Program-made: the position numbers and the translations under genes
Source of the DNA: an uncultured Collinsella sp.
GTDB lineage: Bacteria; Actinomycetota; Coriobacteriia; Coriobacteriales; Coriobacteriaceae
Assembly (NCBI GenBank): GCA_900551205.1
Contig: URUW01000032.1
Location: forward strand, 1 to 12,673
Length of the DNA stretch: 12,673 nt
Direction: 5' to 3'
The notes under the pieces: model-generated
Database searches by the model: none
Seen by the model: the letters and a program-made list of their open reading frames with translations, nothing else
Told to the model about the DNA's origin: nothing
Shown here: positions 6,607 to 12,673 of the stretch, one piece after another
Layout: every line of letters starts with the position of its first letter
How positions within the stretch are numbered: the first letter of the stretch is position 1

Positions 6607-7950
6607 ATGTTCGACAAAGTGCTCATCGCCAACCGCGGCGAAGTCGCGGTCCGTGTTATCCGCGCGTGCCGCGATATGGGCATCAAGACCGTCGCCGTTT
6701 ATTCCACGGCCGATGCGGACGCGCTACACGTGCAGCTTGCCGACGAGGCGTATTGCATCGGCGGCCCGCGTCTTGCCGAGAGCTACCTCAACGACGATGC
6801 CGTGCTCACCTGTGCCGTAAAGTCGGGAGCTAAGGCAATTCATCCCGGCTATGGCTTCTTTTCCGAGAAGGCGAGCTTCGTGCGCGACTGCGACAAGTTC
6901 GGTCTGGCGTTTGTCGGTCCTTCGGCCGAGGTGATCGACAGCATGGGCGACAAGGACGCCGCACGCCGAACGGCCGCTGCTGCGGGCGTGCCCATCGTGC
7001 CGGGCTGCGATTTGCTCAAAAGCCCCGAGGAAGCAACGGCCGAGGCCGAGCGCATCGGCTGCCCCGTGCTTATTAAGGCGCGCGCGGGCGGCGGCGGTCG
7101 CGGTATTCGCAAGGTCGAGCGCGTGGAAGATGCGGCAAAGGCGTTCATCGAGGCGCGTGCCGAGGGTGAGGCCGTTTTTGGCGACGGCGAGTGCTACATG
7201 GAGAAGTTCGTTGCGCCGGCGCATCACGTTGAGGTACAGATTATGGCCGATAAGCAGGGCCATGTGTTTTCGCTCGGCGAGCGCGAGTGCTCGGTGCAGC
7301 GCCGCAACCAAAAGCTGATCGAGGAGAGCCCCGCGCCGTGCCTCGACGGACGCGATGATATTCGCGCGCGCATGCACAAGGCCGCGCGCGACCTGGCTCG
7401 TGCCGTTGGCTATGAGGGCGCTGGCACCATCGAGTTTTTGTACTCAGATGACGGCAATTTCTACTTTATGGAAATGAACACGCGCTTGCAGGTGGAGCAT
7501 CCGGTTACGGAGTTTGTGACCGATACCGACCTGGTTAAGTGGCAGCTGCGCGTGGCTGCCGGCCAGCCTCTGCCCTTTGAGCAGGAGGACGTACCGGTCC
7601 GCAACCACGCCATGGAGTGCCGCATCAATGCCGAAACGCCGGACTTTCTACCGTCATGTGGAACGGTCACCGCGTTGCGTGTGCCGGGTGGTCCGCGCGT
7701 GCGCTGGGATTCCGCCATGTTTACCGGAGCGAAAGTTCCGCCGTACTACGACTCCATGCTCGGCAAGCTCATCGTGTGCGCGCCCACGCGTGACGGTGCC
7801 ATTCGCAAGATGCGCTCGGCCCTGGGCGAGCTCGTGATTGAGGGCGTGAGCGAAAATAGCGAGCTTCAGCTCGACGTGCTGGCAAACGACGAGTTTTTGT
7901 CGGGCATGTATCACACCGATCTGATGGGGCATCTCTATGCTGATGAATAG
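6607..7950 (+). CDS. accC: Acetyl-CoA carboxylase, biotin carboxylase subunit
   Basis: ATP-dependent carboxylation of the biotin on AccB. The protein is 447 residues, the usual AccC length, in the order N-domain (FDKVLIANRGE at the start), ATP-grasp domain and biotin-carboxylase C-domain. Visible active-site elements are Lys157 before the glycine-rich loop (GGGGRGIR), ECSVQRRNQKLIEE, and the metal/bicarbonate triad Glu289, Asn291 and Arg293 in MEMNTRLQVEHP. The upstream in-frame start at 6496 would lie inside fabZ and is rejected. The ATG at 6607 has AGGA 7 nt upstream. It overlaps accDA by 14 nt. It ends at about residue 447 with no biotinyl domain, so it is the separate-subunit form, unlike the fused biotin carboxylase/carrier proteins common in other Actinomycetota. 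Confidence 0.97.
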   Translation: MFDKVLIANRGEVAVRVIRACRDMGIKTVAVYSTADADALHVQLADEAYCIGGPRLAESYLNDDAVLTCAVKSGAKAIHPGYGFFSEKASFVRDCDKFGLAFVGPSAEVIDSMGDKDAARRTAAAAGVPIVPGCDLLKSPEEATAEAERIGCPVLIKARAGGGGRGIRKVERVEDAAKAFIEARAEGEAVFGDGECYMEKFVAPAHHVEVQIMADKQGHVFSLGERECSVQRRNQKLIEESPAPCLDGRDDIRARMHKAARDLARAVGYEGAGTIEFLYSDDGNFYFMEMNTRLQVEHPVTEFVTDTDLVKWQLRVAAGQPLPFEQEDVPVRNHAMECRINAETPDFLPSCGTVTALRVPGGPRVRWDSAMFTGAKVPPYYDSMLGKLIVCAPTRDGAIRKMRSALGELVIEGVSENSELQLDVLANDEFLSGMYHTDLMGHLYADE

Positions 7951-9661
7951 AAAAGCGAAGACGGTCAATGTCCTTGAGGGGCCGATAACCGAGTCGTGCG
8001 CCGAGTTCCCCGCGCGCCACGTGTTTGTCAAATGCCCGGAGTGCCGCCGTGTGATCGATGAGGCGCGCCTGCACGACAACCTCGAGGTCTGCCCTCGTTG
8101 CGGCAAACACTTTCGCGTGAGCGGTCGCGCGCGCATGCGCATGACGGTCGACGCGGGTACCTTTGAGGAATGGGATGCCAATCTGGCGTCGAAGGACTTC
8201 CTCTCGTTTCCCGGTTATGCCGACAAGCTTAAGAGCGTGAGCGAGCGTTCGGGCGAGCGCGATGCCGTTGTGTGCGGCAGGGGCAAAATCTGCGGCTGCG
8301 ATACCGCGCTCTTCTTTATGGATGCCAACTTTATGATGGGCTCAATGGGCTCCGTGGTGGGCGAGAAGATCTGTCGTGTCTTTGAGCGCGCGGCCGAGTT
8401 GGGGCTGCCGGTCGTTGGCTTTACCGTATCGGGCGGTGCCCGCATGCAGGAGGGCGTGACCTCGCTCATGCAGATGGCCAAGATTTCTGCGGCGGTTAGG
8501 CGCCACGGCGAGGCGGGCGGCCTGTATATCACGGTGCTCACCGACCCCACGACCGGAGGCGTAACCGCGAGCTTTGCCATGGAGGGCGACATTATCCTGG
8601 CCGAGCCCGATGCCCTGACGGCATTTGCCGGCCCGCGCGTGATCGAGCAGAACATGCACAAGCGTCTGCCCAAGGGATTCCAGCGTTCCGAGTTTTTGCT
8701 GGAGCACGGCTTTTGCGATGCCGTTGTTCCGCGTGGTGAGATTGCGCTCACGGTAGGCGAGCTGCTGGCGCTGCACGAAGGGCACGCGCCCGGCCTGGGG
8801 GCACCGCATGAGATCGTGCATACGGGTCGTCGCGACAAAAAGCTGGGACACTTGTTTAAGCGCTCGGCCGCACCAAAAAGCGCGCTCGAAATCGTCAAAC
8901 AGACTCGCTCGGCGAACCGCGCCACGGCAGGCGAGATGATCTCGTTGGGTCTCGACGGATTCGTAGAGCTGCACGGCGACCGCTACTTTGGCGACGACGC
9001 CGCCGTGGTGGGTGGCATTGGCTGGAAAGACGGACGCCCCGTAACGGTCATCGCCATCGAGCGCGGTACCACGACCAAAGAGCGCATGCGTCGCAACTTT
9101 GGTATGGCACATCCCGAGGGCTACCGCAAAGCGCGTCGCCTTATGCGCCAGGCCGAAAAGTTTGGTCGACCGGTTCTGTGCCTGGTCGATACTTCGGGCG
9201 CGTTTTGCGGCATCGGTGCCGAGGAGCGCGGCCAGGGCGAGGCGATTGCCCAGAATCTCATGGAGATGAGCGGCCTTAAGACGCCGATTGTCTCGGTTGT
9301 GACAGGCGAGGGTGGCTCTGGTGGCGCGCTGGCGCTGTCCGTGGCCGACCGCATCCTGATGCTCTCGAGCTCGGCCTATTCGGTCGTGAGCCCCGAGGCC
9401 TGTGCGTCGATCCTGTGGAAGGATACCGAGCGCGCGAATGAGGCCGCCGAGGCGCTTAAGCTCACGGCCCCCGATCTGTTGGCGCTCGGCATTATCGATG
9501 GCATTGTTGACGATAGGGGCCTGTCGCATGAGGAGATCGCCGGTGTCGTCATGTCCTCGGCATTTGATGCCTTTGATACGCTTGGGCAGCTCGACGACGC
9601 GACCCTCACAAACCTCCGCTACGAAAAGTACCGCGCAATCGGTCAGTACCGCACGATGTGA
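7937..9661 (+). CDS. accDA: Acetyl-CoA carboxylase carboxyltransferase, fused beta-alpha subunits
   Basis: Transfers CO2 from carboxybiotin to acetyl-CoA, giving malonyl-CoA. One 574-residue frame holds both subunits. The AccD half (about 1-290) has a four-cysteine zinc ribbon (Cys33, Cys36, Cys52, Cys55), FMMGSMGSVVGEK, SGGARMQEG and AGPRVIEQ. A short linker is followed by the AccA half (about 315-574), with ELHGDRYFGDD around residue 346, DTSGAFCGIGAEERGQGEA from Asp418 and GEGGSGGALA from Gly457. The N-terminal helical part of AccA appears shortened. DTSGA replaces the usual DTPGA. The start at 7937 lies inside accC, with GGGG 8 nt upstream; an ATG two codons later is an alternative. The stop codon lies within the left arm of a palindromic repeat. 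Confidence 0.95.
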   Translation: MLMNRKAKTVNVLEGPITESCAEFPARHVFVKCPECRRVIDEARLHDNLEVCPRCGKHFRVSGRARMRMTVDAGTFEEWDANLASKDFLSFPGYADKLKSVSERSGERDAVVCGRGKICGCDTALFFMDANFMMGSMGSVVGEKICRVFERAAELGLPVVGFTVSGGARMQEGVTSLMQMAKISAAVRRHGEAGGLYITVLTDPTTGGVTASFAMEGDIILAEPDALTAFAGPRVIEQNMHKRLPKGFQRSEFLLEHGFCDAVVPRGEIALTVGELLALHEGHAPGLGAPHEIVHTGRRDKKLGHLFKRSAAPKSALEIVKQTRSANRATAGEMISLGLDGFVELHGDRYFGDDAAVVGGIGWKDGRPVTVIAIERGTTTKERMRRNFGMAHPEGYRKARRLMRQAEKFGRPVLCLVDTSGAFCGIGAEERGQGEAIAQNLMEMSGLKTPIVSVVTGEGGSGGALALSVADRILMLSSSAYSVVSPEACASILWKDTERANEAAEALKLTAPDLLALGIIDGIVDDRGLSHEEIAGVVMSSAFDAFDTLGQLDDATLTNLRYEKYRAIGQYRTM

Positions 9662-9686
9662 CAAAGGGACAGCCCGCATGTCACAT
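9656..9686 (+). repeat. REP-like palindromic element, copy 1
   Basis: The arms ATGTGACA (9656-9663) and TGTCACAT (9679-9686) are perfectly complementary and enclose a second, weaker palindrome, GGGACAGCCC (9666-9675). The last codon and stop of accDA lie in the left arm. The element is nearly the same as 10921-10952. The arms differ between the copies by a matched change that keeps pairing. Confidence 0.75.
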
Positions 9687-9690
9687 TGGG

Positions 9691-9695
9691 AAAGG
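9691..9695 (+). promoter_or_regulatory. Ribosome binding site of the EIIC gene
   Basis: AAAGG is 6 nt before the ATG at 9702. It favours that start over the ATG at 9678, which lies inside the palindromic element. Confidence 0.6.
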
Positions 9696-9701
9696 CGTTC
9701 C

Positions 9702-10916
9702 ATGTCACAAGTTTCTAACACCTCGTTTACAACGACGGTTTCATCAAACGCCATGGCCGTGGTGGACTATCTGTCCAAAAGCATGATGTCGGCGCTGCCG
9801 TTTATTGTCTGCGCGGCGTTGTTCCGCACCGCCGCCGTCATTATGGGCGAAGGCATGCTGGGCCTGTGGTCTGCCGATTCCGAAATCTATCGCCTGTTCT
9901 ACAGTTGGCTCTATAACGCCGGCTATTACTTTTTGCCCATCTATCTTGGTTGGGCCGCTGCCCGCCAGCTCGGTTGCTCGGAGAAGCTGGGCATGATGCT
10001 GGGCGGCGTATTGATTGTGCCCGATCTGCTTAAGCTCGTTGATGCCGCATCGACGACGGGGGCATCGATGACTTTCGTGTATGGTCTACTTCCCGCGCCG
10101 GTCAACGATTACACGACGACTGTTATTCCGGTTCTCATCTCGGTGCCCGTGCTATGGCAGGTGGAGCGTTTCTTTAAGCGCACTATCCCTCAGGCTGTGG
10201 CGTTTTCTTTTGTACCGTTTGCAACCATGCTTGTCATGGTTCCGGTGTCGCTGTGTGTTACGGCGCCGGCAGGCAGCTATCTGGGCATGCTGTTGGGACA
10301 GTTTATGTTTATGCTTGGCAATTCCGGTGGCATCGTGTCGCTGCTCACGCTCATGGGGCTTGCCGCGGGCTGGGAGTTTCTTAAGATCGCGGGTGTCAGC
10401 AACGTTGTCCTATCGCTCGCCTATGCGCAGTTTATGAGTGTGGGAACGGATTCGTGCATCCTGATTGCCGCGACGATGGCGACGTTCGCCGTTTGGGGCA
10501 TGCCTTTTGGCGCGTCGCTTCGCGTTGCGGATAAGGACGAGAAGGCGCTCATGCTGGGCTATTCAATCTCGGGTGTTCTTGGCGGCGTAAGCGAGCCGGC
10601 GCTGTACGGTTGCGGCTTTAAATATGGCAGGTGCCTGACGTGCATGGCCATTGGCGGCGCCGTCGGAGGCCTTGTTGCGGCCGTGGGCCACGTTACGGCC
10701 TATACCATCGGCATGACGAATGTCCTTATGGTCATTGGCTTTGCCACGGGCGGCATTTCGAACCTGCTGTGGTGCTGCGCTGCCGGTGGCACGGCATTTG
10801 CGGTGTCTGCGGCGCTGAGCTACTGCTTTGGCGTGGTGCCGGCGAAGGGGCAGGTGACGGGGGACGGAGCCGATTTGCCCGAAACCTCGAAGAGCGTGGC
10901 CGAGGCAAGCGCATAA
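9702..10916 (+). CDS. PTS EIIC-type membrane protein, glucose/beta-glucoside family, without IIA/IIB domains
   Basis: Predicted sugar-translocating membrane subunit of a phosphotransferase system. It is 404 residues and very hydrophobic, with roughly ten membrane segments from about residue 20 to 385. Family marks are YYFLPIYLGWAAARQLG in the N-terminal half and GVSEPALYG (Glu298), the equivalent of the conserved GITEPAIYG loop that contacts sugar. There is no EIIB cysteine motif and no EIIA domain, and neither is encoded nearby, so it would need partners from elsewhere or act in another way; the substrate is unknown. It starts 40 nt after accDA with only a palindromic element between, so it could be read from the fab operon. 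The C-terminal 25 residues are a polar tail. The start at 9702 is preferred over 9678. Confidence 0.8.
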   Translation: MSQVSNTSFTTTVSSNAMAVVDYLSKSMMSALPFIVCAALFRTAAVIMGEGMLGLWSADSEIYRLFYSWLYNAGYYFLPIYLGWAAARQLGCSEKLGMMLGGVLIVPDLLKLVDAASTTGASMTFVYGLLPAPVNDYTTTVIPVLISVPVLWQVERFFKRTIPQAVAFSFVPFATMLVMVPVSLCVTAPAGSYLGMLLGQFMFMLGNSGGIVSLLTLMGLAAGWEFLKIAGVSNVVLSLAYAQFMSVGTDSCILIAATMATFAVWGMPFGASLRVADKDEKALMLGYSISGVLGGVSEPALYGCGFKYGRCLTCMAIGGAVGGLVAAVGHVTAYTIGMTNVLMVIGFATGGISNLLWCCAAGGTAFAVSAALSYCFGVVPAKGQVTGDGADLPETSKSVAEASA

Positions 10917-10920
10917 ACCT

Positions 10921-10952
10921 GTGCGACAAAGGGACGGTCCCGCATGTCGCAT
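10921..10952 (+). repeat. REP-like palindromic element, copy 2
   Basis: The outer arms TGCGACA (10922-10928) and TGTCGCA (10945-10951) are perfectly complementary and enclose a perfect inner palindrome, GGGACGGTCCC (10931-10941). It starts 5 nt after the EIIC stop codon. Copy 1 at 9656-9686 has the same layout, with TGTGACA/TGTCACA arms and one base missing from the inner palindrome. Confidence 0.8.
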
Positions 10953-10955
10953 TCC

Positions 10956-10988
10956 AAGGCCGTGGCCCGTGTGGGTTGCGGCCTTTTT
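10956..10988 (+). terminator. Rho-independent terminator after the EIIC gene
   Basis: AAGGCCG (10956-10962) pairs with CGGCCTT (10979-10985). Inside, CCC/GGG can pair around GTGT. The stem runs into a T5 tract (10984-10988). It lies 40 nt after the EIIC stop and probably ends the long fab/acc/EIIC transcript. Confidence 0.75.
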
Positions 10989-11014
10989 GTATCTGGGGGA
11001 CAAAGTGGCTACAC

Positions 11015-11020
11015 TACAAT
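11015..11020 (+). promoter_or_regulatory. Possible -10 element for the CDF gene
   Basis: TACAAT matches the -10 consensus at 5 of 6 positions, 41 nt before the CDF start and downstream of the terminator. No convincing -35 is seen at 16-18 bp. A promoter is expected in this gap; this exact site is tentative. Confidence 0.3.
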
Positions 11021-11061
11021 CCGTTTGAGCAATAGATATATAGGTAGTACCGTGGGGGCGG

Positions 11062-12222
11062 ATGCAGATGGTCGAGTGGATTGTTCGTCGTGCGCAGGGC
11101 GACCGTGCACGCGTGGGAACGTTGACGGGCATGGTGTGTATTCTCGCCAATGTGGCACTATGCGCTGCGAAGGGTGCAATTGGCGTGCTGTCGGGATCGG
11201 TTTCAATCGTGGCGGACGCTATGAACAACCTGTCTGATGCCAGCTCGAACATCGTGAGCGTGCTTGGCTTTAAGCTGGCGGGCAAGCCGGCAGACCCCGA
11301 GCATCCTTACGGCCATGGCCGCTACGAGTATCTCTCGGGTCTGGTCGTGGCGGCGCTCGTGCTGCTGATCGGCCTTGAGCTTATCAAGTCCTCGGTTGAG
11401 CGCGTCATCCACCCCGAACCTGTCGAGTTCTCGCTTGCCCTGGTGGCAGTCCTTGCGCTTTCGATGGTCGTAAAGCTTTGGATGGCGGCCCTCAACCAAA
11501 AACTCGGCGATCGCATTGAGTCCGAGACGCTGCATGCGACCGCGCAGGATTCCAAGAACGATGTTCTAGCCACGGGCGCCGTGTTGGCGTGCGCGATTGT
11601 TTCGCAGGTGACGCATATCAATCTAGATGCATGGGTCGGCCTTGCCGTTGGCGCCTATATCGGCTGGAGCGGTTTTGAGCTCATCCAGGATACGGTGAGC
11701 CCGCTTTTGGGCCAGGCGCCCGATCCCAAGCTGGTCAAGCACATTCGAGACAAAATCATGAGCTACCCCGGCGTTTTGGGCGTCCACGACCTTATGGTTC
11801 ACGATTACGGTCCGGGCAGGAAGTTTGCAAGTGCGCACGCCGAGATGGCGGCCGAGGCCAGCCCGCTGGAAAGTCACGACACGCTCGATAACATCGAGCA
11901 GTCGTTTAGGAACGAAGACGGTATGATCGTCACGCTCCATTACGACCCCATCGTGACCGACGATCCAAAGGTGGCGAGCATGCGTCTGCGCATCAACGCT
12001 ATGGCTCAAGAGGTCGATAGCCGCCTCTCGATCCACGACCTACGCTGTGTTCCGGGCCCCACGCATACCAACGTGATCTTTGACTGCGCGCGGCCCTCGG
12101 ATTTGACGATGAACGCCGAGGACCTAAAGCGCGCGTTGGCGAAACATGTCGAATCCGAATATCCCAAGTCGATTGCCAAGATCACGATCGACGAAGACTA
12201 TGTCGGCCATACCCACGAGTAG
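11062..12222 (+). CDS. Cation diffusion facilitator transporter, probable Mn2+ efflux type
   Basis: Proton-coupled export of a divalent metal across the membrane. The protein is 386 residues, with six predicted membrane segments (about 20-210) and a long cytosolic C-terminal part (about 215-386), longer than the roughly 300-residue FieF type. The segment-2 metal residues are Asn55 and Asp59 (NNLSD), and the segment-5 residues are Asp163 and Asp167 (DSKND). This N/D plus D/D set is the one described for manganese exporters of the MntE type, whereas zinc exporters have His. HPYGHGRYE between segments 2 and 3 is also typical of the family. The ATG at 11062 is used; the ATG at 11068 is equally possible because GGGGG is 9 nt from it. 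Mn specificity is inferred. Confidence 0.88.
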   Translation: MQMVEWIVRRAQGDRARVGTLTGMVCILANVALCAAKGAIGVLSGSVSIVADAMNNLSDASSNIVSVLGFKLAGKPADPEHPYGHGRYEYLSGLVVAALVLLIGLELIKSSVERVIHPEPVEFSLALVAVLALSMVVKLWMAALNQKLGDRIESETLHATAQDSKNDVLATGAVLACAIVSQVTHINLDAWVGLAVGAYIGWSGFELIQDTVSPLLGQAPDPKLVKHIRDKIMSYPGVLGVHDLMVHDYGPGRKFASAHAEMAAEASPLESHDTLDNIEQSFRNEDGMIVTLHYDPIVTDDPKVASMRLRINAMAQEVDSRLSIHDLRCVPGPTHTNVIFDCARPSDLTMNAEDLKRALAKHVESEYPKSIAKITIDEDYVGHTHE

Positions 12223-12261
12223 GGCCGAGCCGATAAAGCAACTGATGCAGAAGGGGAGAGC

Positions 12262-12673
12262 ATGAAGAAGCTGTATCTACTCCGCCACGGTCAGACGGAG
12301 TTCAACGTCAAAAAGCTGGTCCAGGGCCGCTGCGATTCACCGCTGACCGACCTGGGCCGCAAACAAGCGGGAATGGCAGCCGCGTGGCTCAAAGCCCACG
12401 GCGTCGTCCCCGACAAAGTGGTCTCATCACCCTTAGGCCGAGCCATGAACACGGCAAGTCTCGTCGCATGCGAACTCCTCGGTCCGGACGCCGCTGTCGA
12501 GCCCTGCGAAGGCATTATCGAGCGCGGCTACGGCACCTTCGAAGAAGGCCCCCACGACGCCCTGCCCACCGACGTCTGGGACCCCGGCGAGGACCTGATC
12601 TCATTTGGCGGAGAAGGAAGCCGCGCGCTGCAAGAGCGCGTGGTAGGCACCCTCACCAATCTCATGGGTGCTG
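12262..12673 (+). CDS. Histidine phosphatase family protein (phosphoglycerate-mutase-like), 5' part
   Basis: Hydrolyses or transfers phosphate through a phospho-histidine. The reading frame from the ATG at 12262 is open for 137 codons to the window edge. The N-terminus MKKLYLLRHGQTEFN carries the RHG motif, with the nucleophilic His9. SPLTDLGRKQA, VVSSPLGRAMNTA (family SxxxRAxxTA) and IERGYGTFEEG are the further family motifs. GGEGSRALQERV is the equivalent of the GGES segment. GGGGAG (12253-12258) supports the start. It follows the CDF gene by 39 nt on the same strand and is probably co-transcribed. The substrate cannot be told from this part; cofactor-dependent mutase is less likely than a broad phosphatase. 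Confidence 0.9.
   Translation, partial: MKKLYLLRHGQTEFNVKKLVQGRCDSPLTDLGRKQAGMAAAWLKAHGVVPDKVVSSPLGRAMNTASLVACELLGPDAAVEPCEGIIERGYGTFEEGPHDALPTDVWDPGEDLISFGGEGSRALQERVVGTLTNLMGA

Noticed and set aside
9678..9701. ATG at 9678 as start of the EIIC gene
   Set aside because: The codon lies within the palindromic element, and AAAGG is better placed for the ATG at 9702.
8342..9754. Long minus-strand open frame of 470 codons opposite accDA
   Set aside because: It is the same kind of antisense shadow, over well-conserved AccD and AccA motifs.
10989..11061. Manganese (yybP-ykoY) riboswitch before the CDF gene
   Set aside because: The gap after the terminator is only about 70 nt, and I see no matching conserved loops or expression platform.
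1..12673. CRISPR array, tRNA or rRNA genes, IS element or phage attachment site
   Set aside because: No regularly spaced repeats, no tRNA cloverleaf or rRNA sequence that I can recognise, and no transposase or integrase reading frame.

Overview
The window is GC-rich bacterial DNA dominated by one almost gapless plus-strand operon for type II fatty acid synthesis and acetyl-CoA carboxylase. The gene order is fabH-acpP-fabK-fabD-fabG-fabF-accB-fabZ-accC-accDA. This is the order known from streptococci and related Firmicutes, but with no fabT repressor gene beside fabH and with accD and accA fused into one reading frame. GC-rich codon use, this Firmicute-like operon and the small intergenic palindromes suggest a coriobacterium (Collinsella-like Actinomycetota). 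That assignment is an inference; no rRNA or other taxonomic marker lies in the window.

Layout. Positions 1-311 (minus strand) hold the 5' part of a biotin-protein ligase without the N-terminal DNA-binding domain. Positions 312-487 are a divergent control region with two near-identical 18-bp direct repeats and two short inverted repeats. Positions 488-9661 are the fab/acc operon; most junctions overlap or are under 40 nt. At 9702-10916 a membrane PTS EIIC-type protein of the glucose/beta-glucoside family follows without its IIA or IIB partners. A rho-independent terminator (10956-10988) ends that unit. At 11062-12222 there is a cation diffusion facilitator with a manganese-type (N/D/D/D) metal site, and at 12262 a histidine-phosphatase (phosphoglycerate-mutase-like) gene runs off the right end.

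How the genes fit together. AccB, AccC and AccDA form acetyl-CoA carboxylase, and the divergent biotin ligase is the enzyme expected to biotinylate AccB. FabD loads malonate on AcpP, FabH starts chains, FabF elongates them, FabG reduces, FabZ dehydrates and FabK (FMN enoyl reductase) finishes each cycle. The set is complete for saturated chain elongation; no FabI, FabA or FabM is present here.

The observations most worth checking are the paired repeats in the birA-fabH control region, a pair of REP-like nested palindromes flanking the EIIC gene that differ by a compensatory base-pair change, an intercistronic hairpin just before the fabF ribosome binding site, the lone EIIC at the end of a lipid operon, and the predicted Mn specificity of the CDF transporter. 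I did not find a clearly new multi-gene system.
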